Below, piece after piece: positions 33,901-41,403 of a DNA stretch of 64,000 nucleotides. This DNA comes from Chitinophagaceae bacterium. GTDB lineage: Bacteria; Bacteroidota; Bacteroidia; Chitinophagales; Chitinophagaceae. The notes beneath the pieces were generated by a model that saw only the letters and a list, made by a program, of their open reading frames with translations, made no database searches and had not been told where the DNA came from. Positions within the stretch are counted from its first letter, which is position 1; each line of letters opens with the position of its first letter. The stretch lies in NCBI GenBank assembly GCA_023251255.1, contig JAHEZD010000001.1, forward strand, positions 121,279 to 185,278. Direction: 5' to 3'. A program made the translations under genes and the position numbers.

Positions 33901-34987
33901 CATAGCCGTTAACAGGTTCTATTCACATATCGCCTTTGCAGAGGCGAATCAAGACAGGAGGGAAAAAGAGAAAATGTTAGCGGAAGCACTCGCTGAATGG
34001 GAGTTATACGAGCAAGGGTTACCAGAAAAAGATAGGGATGCGGTTCTTTCATTTTCAAAAGAAAATGTCTGGCTGAACAAACTGGCTGTGTACCACAAGC
34101 TCAGGCGTGATTCCGATTTCGATACCCTCTACACATCCTTGGAAAAACACTTCCAGTTGCGAAAAGATTTTTTTGAATGCCGCATATCCAACCTTATAGA
34201 AAGGGCTTATTACGAACAAGCAAAGGCAGTTTTGAAAGAAGCGAAGGATTACCATCAATCCGAAGACGGGGTATTGCCTGAATTCATAAAGGAAGCAAGG
34301 GAGCGGCTGGAAAATGAAGATGATTTTGTTAGGTTGAGAAAGGAATTCCAAGATATGGTTTCAAGGACACCAGAGAAACTGGTGCAGATTCTACCGGAGA
34401 ACCTGATAGGAAAAAGGAAGCTGCCAGATTACGTGCTGAAAGAGATATGTGGCAGTGCCAATGATATACTGGATTACATTAATTCCATTGAGGAAATAGG
34501 TTTAGAAGACAAGTACACAGACTTGTTGCTGCTAAGTCTGCAGGCAAGGCTAAGGAATTGGCACTGGCATGTTGGTAACACCAGGGGCGGTTTTGCAGCC
34601 ACCAACAAGAGGAATAACGGAGAGCTCGACTTCATCATCAAGGGAGCCGACCAGGAAAGGATAGCAACTTGCGAAGCATTGCTGCTACATGGCAAAAACA
34701 CTAGTACGGTTACCACGCATAGCATAAAGACATTTAACTACGACCATCGGCGTAAGTTGTTCTTTGTTTTGGCATATTACTCTGGAAGTGATTTTCCCAG
34801 TCACTGGAAAGATTATAAAACAAATATCCTCCCCAATATTGAATACCCAGAAGGCTTCCCAATTTCCGGTGCTATTGAAGAAATAGATGAACCATATACC
34901 AACGCTTCTATCAAAGCAGCTTTGGTAAACCATGGTGACGACACTAGGGTGTACCACGTTTTTATAAACATCAACTATAAGCTTTAA
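30923..34987 (+). CDS. Very large helical protein of unknown family (defence-island candidate)
   Basis: I take the ATG at 30923 (1354 residues); an in-frame TTG at 30881 would add 14 residues. It has no signal peptide or membrane segments, and no Walker A or other NTPase motif was seen. Most of it appears to be alpha-helical repeats. TPR-like pairs are clear around residues 960-1150 (for example LGLVKLKKDMPEEAYKIFNE, LIERAYYEQAKAVLKEAKDY). The last 130 or so residues look globular (NWHWHVGNTRGGFAATNKRN, GELDFIIKGADQERIATCEA). An acidic ELD with a downstream CEALLL is reminiscent of a nuclease-like core, but this is weak. The gene is AT-richer than the housekeeping genes and bounded on both sides by RAYT/REP relics. 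Function is not recognised. Confidence 0.75.
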   Translation: MELYQLNQQSEEIANQIKLSKAKLTYRQPTAFAIQSDYDWNASFFFAMLLFESQIKPNTFLTERDLSELHESFEKKDGTLDIEVLKNRFWIRNVLGIIEIPSLISNAVRHFEKIEEAEAEFNFLRDAIKNFKKGNDIGLQEFMLFFEKYQQEKSLRISIDLCKIAFHLKLENDKVTINNIRYNEPLFVHKRELKFIETVLEKQKEGDRHCLQIDSNRLQSIHKNHKSVFSKTPPIDDLIAEGVIKKEDKHYTLKIGHSNLQYGETLYNKISPQLFALMRGSEDYREDAELLKEWLLKLSFVADFNHSSEGFNAEDTSLILETSLTILLNEKEVAGADTEIDKLVLSGRHSGYSINQGSIKKHFPDLTKSKNVFELFQQLQECNETGQNDMLWIQETRWLIADLTSLIVFFDNGKGEDGLSYPHIRKLILAGKDSPYLLWKTCFYIYYWKPELIPYLIVDPSICSLAFKLYFISSVDDGYPKEHAAILKNGIACKCFGLLLSSLYSNRQIQPAERAVPIFECLKLLLESKQEININRRSNSLNEEISFLSKLYIDLASVLKGQKLQEPVFGGTFESRKHLYEETLEGLYQQIKDYDGQAIYRASVIGVPFVKLQLYGLVLGLIQLCTSQKKAGDAPTLNAGSLAQKFLSEYTKAFNCSTVKTWDYFESMNKETVPIWSSQYKAEAVSIKWHDWALLLEEHELLEQFLQPLDLKLQPSGDTFDKYNYYTVEKIRTHLEILLSIHEHLKNSETAYKQKGKKVGSALYKLELSISRFIVKYSVTDTQNARIDIFSDRNENAISGVHGNELLPKLAQAINKFSSENKTTILTALTQSDPITKCLKLLEFLSNESDRDFIKKQMTGLDVASYLDEKNYIPEIETVVTKLAEFEEFTEKAKEALEYWKNRILTRRDNKEYQITYFRLKLLIAYYAVDEQTIVQEKSPTSERFHGSNGHVFRSEETRSFYLGLVKLKKDMPEEAYKIFNELMRSTESEKSSIAVNRFYSHIAFAEANQDRREKEKMLAEALAEWELYEQGLPEKDRDAVLSFSKENVWLNKLAVYHKLRRDSDFDTLYTSLEKHFQLRKDFFECRISNLIERAYYEQAKAVLKEAKDYHQSEDGVLPEFIKEARERLENEDDFVRLRKEFQDMVSRTPEKLVQILPENLIGKRKLPDYVLKEICGSANDILDYINSIEEIGLEDKYTDLLLLSLQARLRNWHWHVGNTRGGFAATNKRNNGELDFIIKGADQERIATCEALLLHGKNTSTVTTHSIKTFNYDHRRKLFFVLAYYSGSDFPSHWKDYKTNILPNIEYPEGFPISGAIEEIDEPYTNASIKAALVNHGDDTRVYHVFININYKL

Positions 34988-35009
34988 ATATATCCAATGA
35001 AACAGTTTG

Positions 35010-35215
35010 CAATGCCCTGTTGCCAGAACTGCTAGTTTTTGTTGCGGCTGTTGTTGTCACCAGCTTTTTTGAATATCCATAGCATCTAGTTGCGGTGGTT
35101 TTACTGTTGATTGTCTTTAATGGCCTTGAGTATAGATTTTGAAGTGAACTTCTTGCAATGACGTAGTATGCTGGATTAGCCACTCTAGTTTGATATGAAA
35201 TCGGACGGGAGTGAG
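35010..35215 (-). pseudogene. Decayed RAYT middle fragment with REP end
   Basis: The stretch matches bases 12739-12893 of the intact RAYT gene (codons around FKKAGESNSRNEHYQFWQQ and the region before it) with many substitutions, and ends in a degraded REP end (TTTGATATGAAATCGGACGG). Stops and changes break the frame. It closes the right side of the unknown gene. Confidence 0.65.
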
Positions 35216-35299
35216 GTTTGATATCCAAGTTGCACCTAGCTTGGGTGGAATAATTATTCTAAAGAGTATCTCTTGAATCGATAATGAAAAATAGATACC

Positions 35300-36784
35300 T
35301 TAAATTTTGACTAAGCGTTCTTCAACCAAAATCTTTTCAGTTATATGTGACCACAATTGAGCGTAATTGATAATCTTGCCTGAAAAGCCAGCTAATTTCA
35401 ATAAAGCGACTGCTATTAAAAAATGAACCCTTAAGCCTACATGCAGTGCTTCCCTAAAAGCCACATCATCATCAATGGTTTTTAAGAAACTACCATGTAG
35501 GAAAGTATTTCGGTCTTTAAGCATTTTCTTTTCTTCATCTGAAAGTGTATATCCAAGATGGGTGAATGATTCAGCTAACTTATCAGCATTGGGTGGTGCA
35601 TTTAGCTTGTTTATATTCTTTTCGAGAATTTCCATATTAAACATTTCATCATCAAGATTTTTCTCTGCTTTTAGTTTAAGTGCATATTCTTTAATCTGCT
35701 TAATAAGGTCGTTTGCAATTATTGCATCTTTTATTGGGGCTAAGGATTTTTTACCAGTTGCAATGGATGAAGAAATGTATCCTGTTATTGCTTCGATTGC
35801 CACATAATAGTTAGGGATACGCATCTCTAAAGAGGTAATGTGGCTTTGTATAAATAACAATGCTGCCCTTTGTAGTTTTTCTTCTGTATAGAACAGTTCG
35901 GCAAGCTTGGAAAAAACATCCCGTGGAAAATCATCCATGCCTTCATAAAGTGCATCTACCACACTCTTTTTTATTTGACCATCATCTTCTCTTTCAAAGT
36001 CAATATCAGAATTTACAGAAAAAGGATTTGAAGTAAATGTTGGTTGATTAGTAATAACGCTGGCTCTCATGGCATGATAAAGAAACCCTTCTGGCTTTAC
36101 CATGTTACCATCGGAAAATGACAGAATAAAACATTCGTCATGTATAAGTTTTCCAGTAATGAACCCATATGTAAGTAGGATGTTGAAACACTTTTTTTGA
36201 AATGATACAAGCGTTTCCTTATTGACGCAATCAATTATTAGGTATTCCTTTTTGTCGCTGGTACATTTATAAATGTGGTATTCTGAACCACTGAACAATA
36301 CTGGCAAGTAATCTACATGCTGTTTTTTGGGTGTTGTAAAATATAGATGTTTGAATTGATGAAGATTGAAGTTGTTTTTGTCAATACCAGGAATAATCAT
36401 GCGTAAATACTTATTGTTAATATCCTCATGATTAATAGCTGAAGAAAAGCTATTGATGGACCCTGAAAACAGTTTATTGTAGTCATCGTCATAACTAATA
36501 TTATTGACTAACAAATACTTGCCTTCTATATATAGCTTATGGTCGCTACTTTTTAACTCAACAACTTCATCTCGTAAAAACTGAATTTCTTTATGTGTTT
36601 GAAGCCCTTTTTGAACTTTTGAAGAAGCATTAAAGCTGTATTCCCTGTCATTTTTCTCTACTTCAAATATGTTTCCATGTAAGTAATGCGTTGGAAGATT
36701 AACTGTGTATTTTGTTGTTTGTAACAAGTTCAATACTAAGTTGATTGAGGGCAGGATGTCTTTAACAACTGGTATGTATGTCAT
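35300..36784 (-). CDS. HEPN-domain protein, ApeA-like (candidate abortive-infection RNase)
   Basis: This 494-residue cytoplasmic protein has a beta-rich N-terminal half (about 1-250) and a helical C-terminal third. The C-terminal part carries R425-N-T-F-L-H430 followed by G (KDRNTFLHGSF), the RNxxxH motif that forms the RNase site of HEPN domains. The RN...HG form and the long N-terminal region resemble ApeA-type abortive-infection proteins. Other conserved-looking helices are RIPNYYVAIEAITGYISSS (substrate or dimer helix) and FREALHVGLRVHFLIAVALL. It is distinctly AT-rich and stands opposite the 1354-residue gene, 310 bp away. Function as a phage-triggered RNase is inferred from family resemblance. 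Confidence 0.75.
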   Translation of the reverse strand: MTYIPVVKDILPSINLVLNLLQTTKYTVNLPTHYLHGNIFEVEKNDREYSFNASSKVQKGLQTHKEIQFLRDEVVELKSSDHKLYIEGKYLLVNNISYDDDYNKLFSGSINSFSSAINHEDINNKYLRMIIPGIDKNNFNLHQFKHLYFTTPKKQHVDYLPVLFSGSEYHIYKCTSDKKEYLIIDCVNKETLVSFQKKCFNILLTYGFITGKLIHDECFILSFSDGNMVKPEGFLYHAMRASVITNQPTFTSNPFSVNSDIDFEREDDGQIKKSVVDALYEGMDDFPRDVFSKLAELFYTEEKLQRAALLFIQSHITSLEMRIPNYYVAIEAITGYISSSIATGKKSLAPIKDAIIANDLIKQIKEYALKLKAEKNLDDEMFNMEILEKNINKLNAPPNADKLAESFTHLGYTLSDEEKKMLKDRNTFLHGSFLKTIDDDVAFREALHVGLRVHFLIAVALLKLAGFSGKIINYAQLWSHITEKILVEERLVKI

Positions 36785-37080
36785 GGTAGTAACTTGTATG
36801 TTTATTTATCTTCTGCCTCATCCTTTTTAGTTAAGGCTTTCTAATAACGAATTTAGGAATTTTGTTCTGCTGGTTTTACGCACCCTAAGTTCCAAATATG
36901 TGCACTAATATTGCCTACTTTAACCTTCGAGTTCGGTTGGTGAAAACACCAACCCGAGGCGGCTGCTACTTTTTAGGCTTTCGTTCGAGAGAGGGTACTG
37001 GCCAACTACAGGGTTGTTTTGCCCCTCTTCATTTTATGCCATTTGACAAAAAATTGGTTCTTTTCCAGGTTGTGATCAAT

Positions 37081-37138
37081 CAACTGTGACCAACTGATTG
37101 TGACCAACCAATTCGTCACAATCAGTTGGTCACAGTTG
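37081..37138. repeat. Perfect 24-bp inverted repeat with 10-base loop
   Basis: The arms are 37081-37104 and 37115-37138 (starting CAACTGTGACCAACTGATTG) and match without error. Each arm also contains a near-repeat of TGTGACCAAC. There is no T-run, so it is not a normal terminator. It lies in the 560-bp gene-free stretch between the HEPN gene and the chitinase-like gene. Confidence 0.9.
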
Positions 37139-37163
37139 CAATTGTTGTTGGGGAAGCAAGCTA

Positions 37164-37250
37164 ACCTGTTGGTGGAGCTAATTCTTCCAAAATCAAGTGA
37201 GTAGTACATCATTGCCCTTCAGCCGGGGTACAATGATATTGGGCAACTTT
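37164..37250 (+). mobile_element. MITE-like element, family D partial copy
   Basis: It begins ACCTGTTGGTGGAGCTAATT, then CTTCCAAAATCA and ACATCATTGCCCTTCAGCCG, matching the left half of the copies at 17800-18064 and 41888-42051. The right end is missing. Confidence 0.5.
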
Positions 37251-37259
37251 AGTTTAACA

Positions 37260-37286
37260 AAAAAAGAAGGCAAAGCCTTCTTTTTT
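37260..37286 (-). terminator. Intrinsic terminator after the GH18-like gene
   Basis: A perfect 12-bp stem (AAAAAAGAAGGC / GCCTTCTTTTTT) with an AAA loop. It is about 60 bp beyond the stop of the minus-strand gene at 37349 and has T-runs in both directions. Confidence 0.8.
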
Positions 37287-37348
37287 GTCAGTTTGCACGA
37301 GTAATCTGTATGCTCGCAGGTCTTGCCATGCAGTGCCATAACGGAGCA

Positions 37349-38701
37349 TCAAGCAAAGACAGCGGTAATGCTAGCAATGATGGCTGTCTCGCCGCCGCCT
37401 GCCAGTGGCACTGTTACGGTAGATCCGTTAAAGGCAACTACCGTCTGCCCGTTCTGTCCGCTCTGTGTAAAAGGGGTTTGACTGGTAGCACCTGACATGC
37501 TGCCATAGGGTCCATACGTTTTTCCGCTTTGCCCGGTCAGCGTCAGTTGCAGCACACAATTCCATCCGTACCATATACCCGTGTAGCCTGAAATGGACAC
37601 AATCGGATCAGTGGACGGAATATCAATGGTTTGGCTTACGCCACTGCTCTGGCCATGCTGCAATAAAGTGAATATCCCGCTTCCTGGCCCTTGGGTACCA
37701 ATGTTGTATGATGTTGTTCCGGTATTAACGGCCTGAATGGCATTAAGGATATCGCCTGCTTGGATGGTCATCTGGGTAATCGAAGGGTTGCCCGCCGCCG
37801 CAACAGTTGCCGTATCGTCGAAAGCATTGCCAGTGGAAGGGTTGGCAAGTTGGGAAAGGATCATCAACTGGGCCTGCTCAAACTGGTAGTTGCCGGAATT
37901 GAGCCTCCACATGAATATGTCCTGGTAATTGTAGTTGGTGCCATTGTAGCTGAATCCTTGGGAAACGGCCTCCCAAACCTCCTGTGCACTTGCGTTGGGA
38001 GCAGCATTTCCGGGTTCAAACTGTGCGCCATATCCGATATTGGTGGGAGACATTCCTGCATCAAGGAAGTCTGACAGCGGTGTACCGTCGTAGAATTGGG
38101 GCGAAACGACATCGAAGGCTTCTTTCAGCGTGGGATAATCATAGGTGGAATAGGACCATGCTGGAGCCATGGTCAGGTAATATTTCGCGGACTGTGCATC
38201 GAATACCTGCCTTATGGTGGAGAACAGGATTTGGAACTGCGTTTGGGTCATGCTGGTCACGTCCCCTTCCCAGTCAACATCCAGCCCGTTCATGCCATTT
38301 GCCTGCAAATAGGCCACCAGGTTATTGGCAAAAGCAGTAGCCTGGGATTGGGGATCCCCCGGCCCCGAAAAAATTGCGGTCAATGTATTATCACCAGAAT
38401 AGACCATCGTAGCAAGAAATTTAATATCCGGGTTCACCTGGCGTGCATCACGCAATACGTAGTTCAAATAATCCTGATTGGTCAGTCCATCCGGGTGGGT
38501 TGCACTGCCTATCTGTATGGTATAGCCATTGTCCGTTGGAACAGCTTCAAAAAAGGCGATACCGAGAAGGTTGATGCTGTTGTACACCTTGTACTGGATC
38601 AACGATTGGTAGCAGCTGTTCGGGCTATTGTAATTGGTTCCGGGCGGTTCATCTTCATTCAGGAAAATCCAGGCATTGAGGCCGTTTGCTAAGTTTGTCA
38701 T
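37349..38701 (-). CDS. GH18-type glycosidase with C-terminal jacalin-like domain, no signal peptide
   Basis: Residues about 5-300 form a family 18 TIM barrel. The catalytic strand is N138-G-L-D141-V-D143-W-E145 (GMNGLDVDWEGD), matching DxxDxDxE except that the first Asp is Asn; the acid Glu is present. Other family segments are IKFLATMVYSGDN, YYLTMAPAWSY and DVVSPQFYDG. Residues about 310-450 look like a jacalin-type beta-prism lectin (IVSISGYTGIWYGWNCVLQ, GKTYGPYGSMSG). The N-terminus (MTNLANGLNAWIF) has no signal peptide, unlike usual chitinases. Either it leaves the cell by another route, such as a contractile injection particle or lysis, or acts inside. The substrate (chitin, peptidoglycan or N-glycan) is open. 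Confidence 0.85.
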   Translation of the reverse strand: MTNLANGLNAWIFLNEDEPPGTNYNSPNSCYQSLIQYKVYNSINLLGIAFFEAVPTDNGYTIQIGSATHPDGLTNQDYLNYVLRDARQVNPDIKFLATMVYSGDNTLTAIFSGPGDPQSQATAFANNLVAYLQANGMNGLDVDWEGDVTSMTQTQFQILFSTIRQVFDAQSAKYYLTMAPAWSYSTYDYPTLKEAFDVVSPQFYDGTPLSDFLDAGMSPTNIGYGAQFEPGNAAPNASAQEVWEAVSQGFSYNGTNYNYQDIFMWRLNSGNYQFEQAQLMILSQLANPSTGNAFDDTATVAAAGNPSITQMTIQAGDILNAIQAVNTGTTSYNIGTQGPGSGIFTLLQHGQSSGVSQTIDIPSTDPIVSISGYTGIWYGWNCVLQLTLTGQSGKTYGPYGSMSGATSQTPFTQSGQNGQTVVAFNGSTVTVPLAGGGETAIIASITAVFA

Positions 38702-38744
38702 GGTGTTGAGGTTTAATGTTTGATATATGAATGGAAGCCTATTC

Positions 38745-38774
38745 TTGTTACGGTAACTTAAGGCTACGTAACAA
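38745..38774. promoter_or_regulatory. Inverted repeat TTGTTACG-N14-CGTAACAA before the GH18-like gene
   Basis: Perfect 8-bp arms at 38745-38752 and 38767-38774, about 45 bp upstream of the minus-strand start at 38701. It is placed like an operator or leader element. No regulator is encoded next to it. Confidence 0.35.
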
Positions 38775-38855
38775 TTAGTTTTTTATCGTATTTAATAACA
38801 GCTTGAATAAAAGTAGATTCCCAAAAGATCAGTTCCAAGCAGGCAAGGCAAAAAC

Positions 38856-38901
38856 AGGTATTTATACCTATGTGTTTTGTATAAATCAGGTAAAAGTACC
38901 T
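38856..38901. promoter_or_regulatory. Two AGGTA-N4-TACCT palindromes, 32 bp apart
   Basis: AGGTATTTATACCT at 38856-38869 and AGGTAAAAGTACCT at 38888-38901 have the same arms and the same 4-bp spacer, and their centres are 32 bp apart (about three helical turns). They lie 155-200 bp upstream of the GH18-like gene. This is a typical layout for cooperative binding of a dimeric regulator. Confidence 0.45.
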
Positions 38902-39308
38902 GCATCAAATGCAGAAAAAATAAGGGGCAAAAATTAGTTAAACTATACAAACAAAATGGAGCGTTGAAAGTTATCGGATTGCAAATTGCGTACGCTCCGT
39001 AAATTTTTAAAAGTGCCTTCACGGCTTTTTGTTCATCCCATTGCAGGAATAAATTTCTTCAAATGTTTTGTATCTATTCATTCGTTTTGGATAAATAAGC
39101 CATCTTGTCATTGGAAATCCGTAGATAGCTGCGCACATGGCCACTGCAACCCGATTGGCACTGCGACATCGTTGCCTTCGACAGTAGTTCGACAAGCTCA
39201 CTATGACATTGCTCAGGCTGACAGTATTGTCAGAGGGACTACCTACAAAAGTACTTCGACAAGCTCAGTGTGACATTCCTCTGCTGGCAGCATTGTCTGT
39301 TGAATAAA
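38902..39308. repeat. Gene-free stretch with REP relic and TTCGACAAGCTCA repeats
   Basis: No gene was seen. At 39106-39135 there is a REP fragment (TTGGAAATCCGTAGATAGC). Between 39180 and 39280 are two copies of TTCGACAAGCTCA(C/G)T(A/G)TGACAT and a related inverted stretch (GCTGACAGTATTGTCAG). The same TTCGACAAGCTCAGTGTGAC occurs inside the repeat at 44128-44300. Confidence 0.55.
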
Positions 39309-39803
39309 CTACTTCTTATTCCTGCTCCACAAAATAAAATCGGTGCTGGTTATTTTATTGGCCCCTACCTGCCTCAACATGGTAATCAGTTGCCCCCGGT
39401 GGTAAGTGCCATGATTGAACAAATGCAGGAGCATTTGGTAAACGGGCTGCTTGAACTGTTCACGCTTGCTGTTCTGGTAGGCAAATACATGGTCCAGTTG
39501 GGGGTCGTTTGCGTTGGCTATCCAATCGGTCCAGGTTTTACTTTGCTGCTGCCAACCATTGGCTATTTCGGTCATGGGCATGTTTGTGGAACCGCTTGGC
39601 CGTATAATCTGTTCCTGCAGTTTCAAGCGCTGCCACCAGATGCTTTCGGCATCCCATATATGGAACACCGTTAGGCGGATACTGGGGAAGCTGCTTTCTA
39701 TCTCCTGCTGCTGTTGCTGGTCAGTAAGTGTTAATACCTGCTTGAGCAGTTCATTGTTTGCCCATAAATTATAGCTGGCATATTGACTGAGTAATTCCTT
39801 CAT
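39309..39803 (-). CDS. DinB-family protein
   Basis: A 164-residue four-helix-bundle protein of the DinB/YfiT superfamily. The likely metal-binding His triad is H48 (VFHIWDAESIWW), H131 and H135 (LFNHGTYHRGQL). Relatives are thiol-dependent S-transferases, for example bacillithiol or mycothiol transferases, but most Bacteroidota members have no known substrate. It is cytoplasmic and monocistronic. Confidence 0.88.
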   Translation of the reverse strand: MKELLSQYASYNLWANNELLKQVLTLTDQQQQQEIESSFPSIRLTVFHIWDAESIWWQRLKLQEQIIRPSGSTNMPMTEIANGWQQQSKTWTDWIANANDPQLDHVFAYQNSKREQFKQPVYQMLLHLFNHGTYHRGQLITMLRQVGANKITSTDFILWSRNKK

Positions 39804-39905
39804 GATGGATTGGTTACATTTGACTTTTAAAGGTAGGAATTAGTAGTTGGTTACTAGAAGCTATTGACAGTTACTGGAATCATTTGCAAGCAAATGATTT
39901 TTAGG

Positions 39906-39951
39906 TTTACCACAAAGGCACGAAGACACGAAGGGAAAAACTTCGTTTTTG
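39906..39951 (+). repeat. Dispersed short repeat with hairpin and T-run, copy 2
   Basis: TTTACCACAAAGGCACGAAG, ACACGAAG, then the hairpin CGAAG-GGAAAAA-CTTCG with TTTTT. It is the counterpart of the minus-strand copy at 3105-3152. Confidence 0.5.
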
Positions 39952-40009
39952 GGGACCAACTGACTTCAGCTAATCCTCCTTTTGATTAATACATAAAACG
40001 AATTAGGTC

Positions 40010-41233
40010 ATGAGTGAATTTCCGTTGACAGGTATCAGTTCCGTAGCCATGCACACTGGGGGGCATAACAATGCAGAGAGCAGCCACTTGACGCCCATTT
40101 ATGCCACGTCCACTTTTGTGTTCGATACGGCGGAACAGGGCATGGAACGTTTTGCCAGTTTGGACAAGGAAAAGATCTACAGCCGCTGGGGCAACCCCAG
40201 TTTTAAGGCTGCGGAGGAAACCATTGCTGCATTGGAGGCTTTTGGGCTACAGGACGGGGATGGAAACCCCTTGCGGTTGAAGGCCCTGCTGCATGCCAGT
40301 GGACAAGCGGCCATGACCACCATGTTCATGAGCAATTTGCAGAGCGGGGATATGATACTGTCGCATTTCTCCTTGTATGGCGGTACGTATGAACTGCTGC
40401 ACAAAGTGCTGGCTCAATCGGGGATTGAAACGGTTATCATTGATATGCGGGACCTGAACCTGGTGGAGGAGACATTGAAGCAGAACCCGAGGATAAAACT
40501 GGTGCATATTGAAACACCTGCCAACCCTACGATTCAATGTGTGGATATTGAAGAGGTGACGAAATTGGCGAAGCAGCGGGATATGCTGGTGACAGTGGAC
40601 AATACTTTTGCCACGCCCTATTTGCAGCAACCGTTTAAGTATGGGGTGGACTTTGTTTTCCATTCCACCACCAAGTTCCTGAACGGGCATGGTACCGCTA
40701 TTGGCGGTGTGCTGATCGGGAAGGATATTGAACTGATGAAGACCAAAGTGTGGAAATGGTTTGCCCTACTGGGTGGCAATGCCAATCCCTTTGATGCTTT
40801 TTTGTTGAGCACGGGTATGAAGACCTTGGAACTGCGCATGGATAGGCATTGCGAGAATGCGATGCAGGTGGCCAATTTCCTGGAGCAGCACAGTGCGGTG
40901 GGGCATGTAAACTATACTGGATTGAAAGACCATCCTGATTATGCGGTCTCCGCCAAGCAGATGAAGCACCCCGGTGCTTTGATGAGCTTTGAACTGAAGG
41001 GGGGCCTGGAAGCGGGCAAGCAATTTATCAATAAGCTGCAGATGTGCGTAAGGGCCGTTAGTTTGGGAACGGTGGATACCTTGATTTCCCATCCGGCAAG
41101 CATGACGCATTTCAGTGTGCCCAGGGAAGAAAGGATCAAATTCGGTATTACTGATGGATTGATCAGGTTGAGTGTGGGCATTGAGAACGTGGGGGATATT
41201 TTGAATGATTTTGAGCAAGCGTTGAAAATTTGA
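40010..41233 (+). CDS. Cys/Met-metabolism PLP enzyme (methionine gamma-lyase / cystathionine synthase type)
   Basis: A 407-residue trans-sulfuration-family enzyme of fold type I. PLP is bound by K222 (FHSTTKFLNGHG) with D197 (TVDNTFATPYLQQP) at the pyridine nitrogen. Other marks are YSRWGNPSF (phosphate from the neighbouring subunit) and the ending SVGIENVGDILNDFEQAL. Length is normal. The family covers methionine gamma-lyase, cystathionine gamma-synthase/lyase and O-acetylhomoserine sulfhydrylase, and these cannot be separated safely by eye; a lyase acting on sulfur amino acids is most likely. It is not in an operon with other sulfur genes here. Confidence 0.9.
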   Translation: MSEFPLTGISSVAMHTGGHNNAESSHLTPIYATSTFVFDTAEQGMERFASLDKEKIYSRWGNPSFKAAEETIAALEAFGLQDGDGNPLRLKALLHASGQAAMTTMFMSNLQSGDMILSHFSLYGGTYELLHKVLAQSGIETVIIDMRDLNLVEETLKQNPRIKLVHIETPANPTIQCVDIEEVTKLAKQRDMLVTVDNTFATPYLQQPFKYGVDFVFHSTTKFLNGHGTAIGGVLIGKDIELMKTKVWKWFALLGGNANPFDAFLLSTGMKTLELRMDRHCENAMQVANFLEQHSAVGHVNYTGLKDHPDYAVSAKQMKHPGALMSFELKGGLEAGKQFINKLQMCVRAVSLGTVDTLISHPASMTHFSVPREERIKFGITDGLIRLSVGIENVGDILNDFEQALKI

Positions 41234-41396
41234 TGATTGGATAATGTGATGATGTGATAATTGGATAATGTGATGATTGATTATGGAGGATGTGATGATG
41301 GAGGATATGATGATGGGATGGGTGATGAAGAATGGGATGATGGAGTGTGGGGTAGTTTGATGGTGGAGCAATGGATAGGATGTTTGTTTAATAATG
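41234..41396 (+). repeat. Low-complexity GATGATG/GGATAATGTGATG tract
   Basis: About 160 bp of imperfect short repeats (TGATGATTGGATAATGTGAT and variants such as GGAGGATATGATGATGGG) fill the gap between two genes. It is purine-rich on the plus strand. No gene was seen. Confidence 0.6.
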
Positions 41397-41403
41397 AAAT
41401 ACG

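Noticed and set aside
32600-34987. Assigning the 1354-residue protein to STAND/NACHT NTPases
   Set aside because: No Walker A or B motif could be found anywhere in the sequence.
34971-35228. 85-codon minus-strand frame right of the large unknown gene
   Set aside because: It is the decayed RAYT fragment read in a shifted frame, with no independent coding signal.
37349-38701. Ordinary secreted chitinase
   Set aside because: No signal peptide exists at the chosen start, and the upstream sequence is non-coding with operator-like repeats, so no longer frame rescues one.
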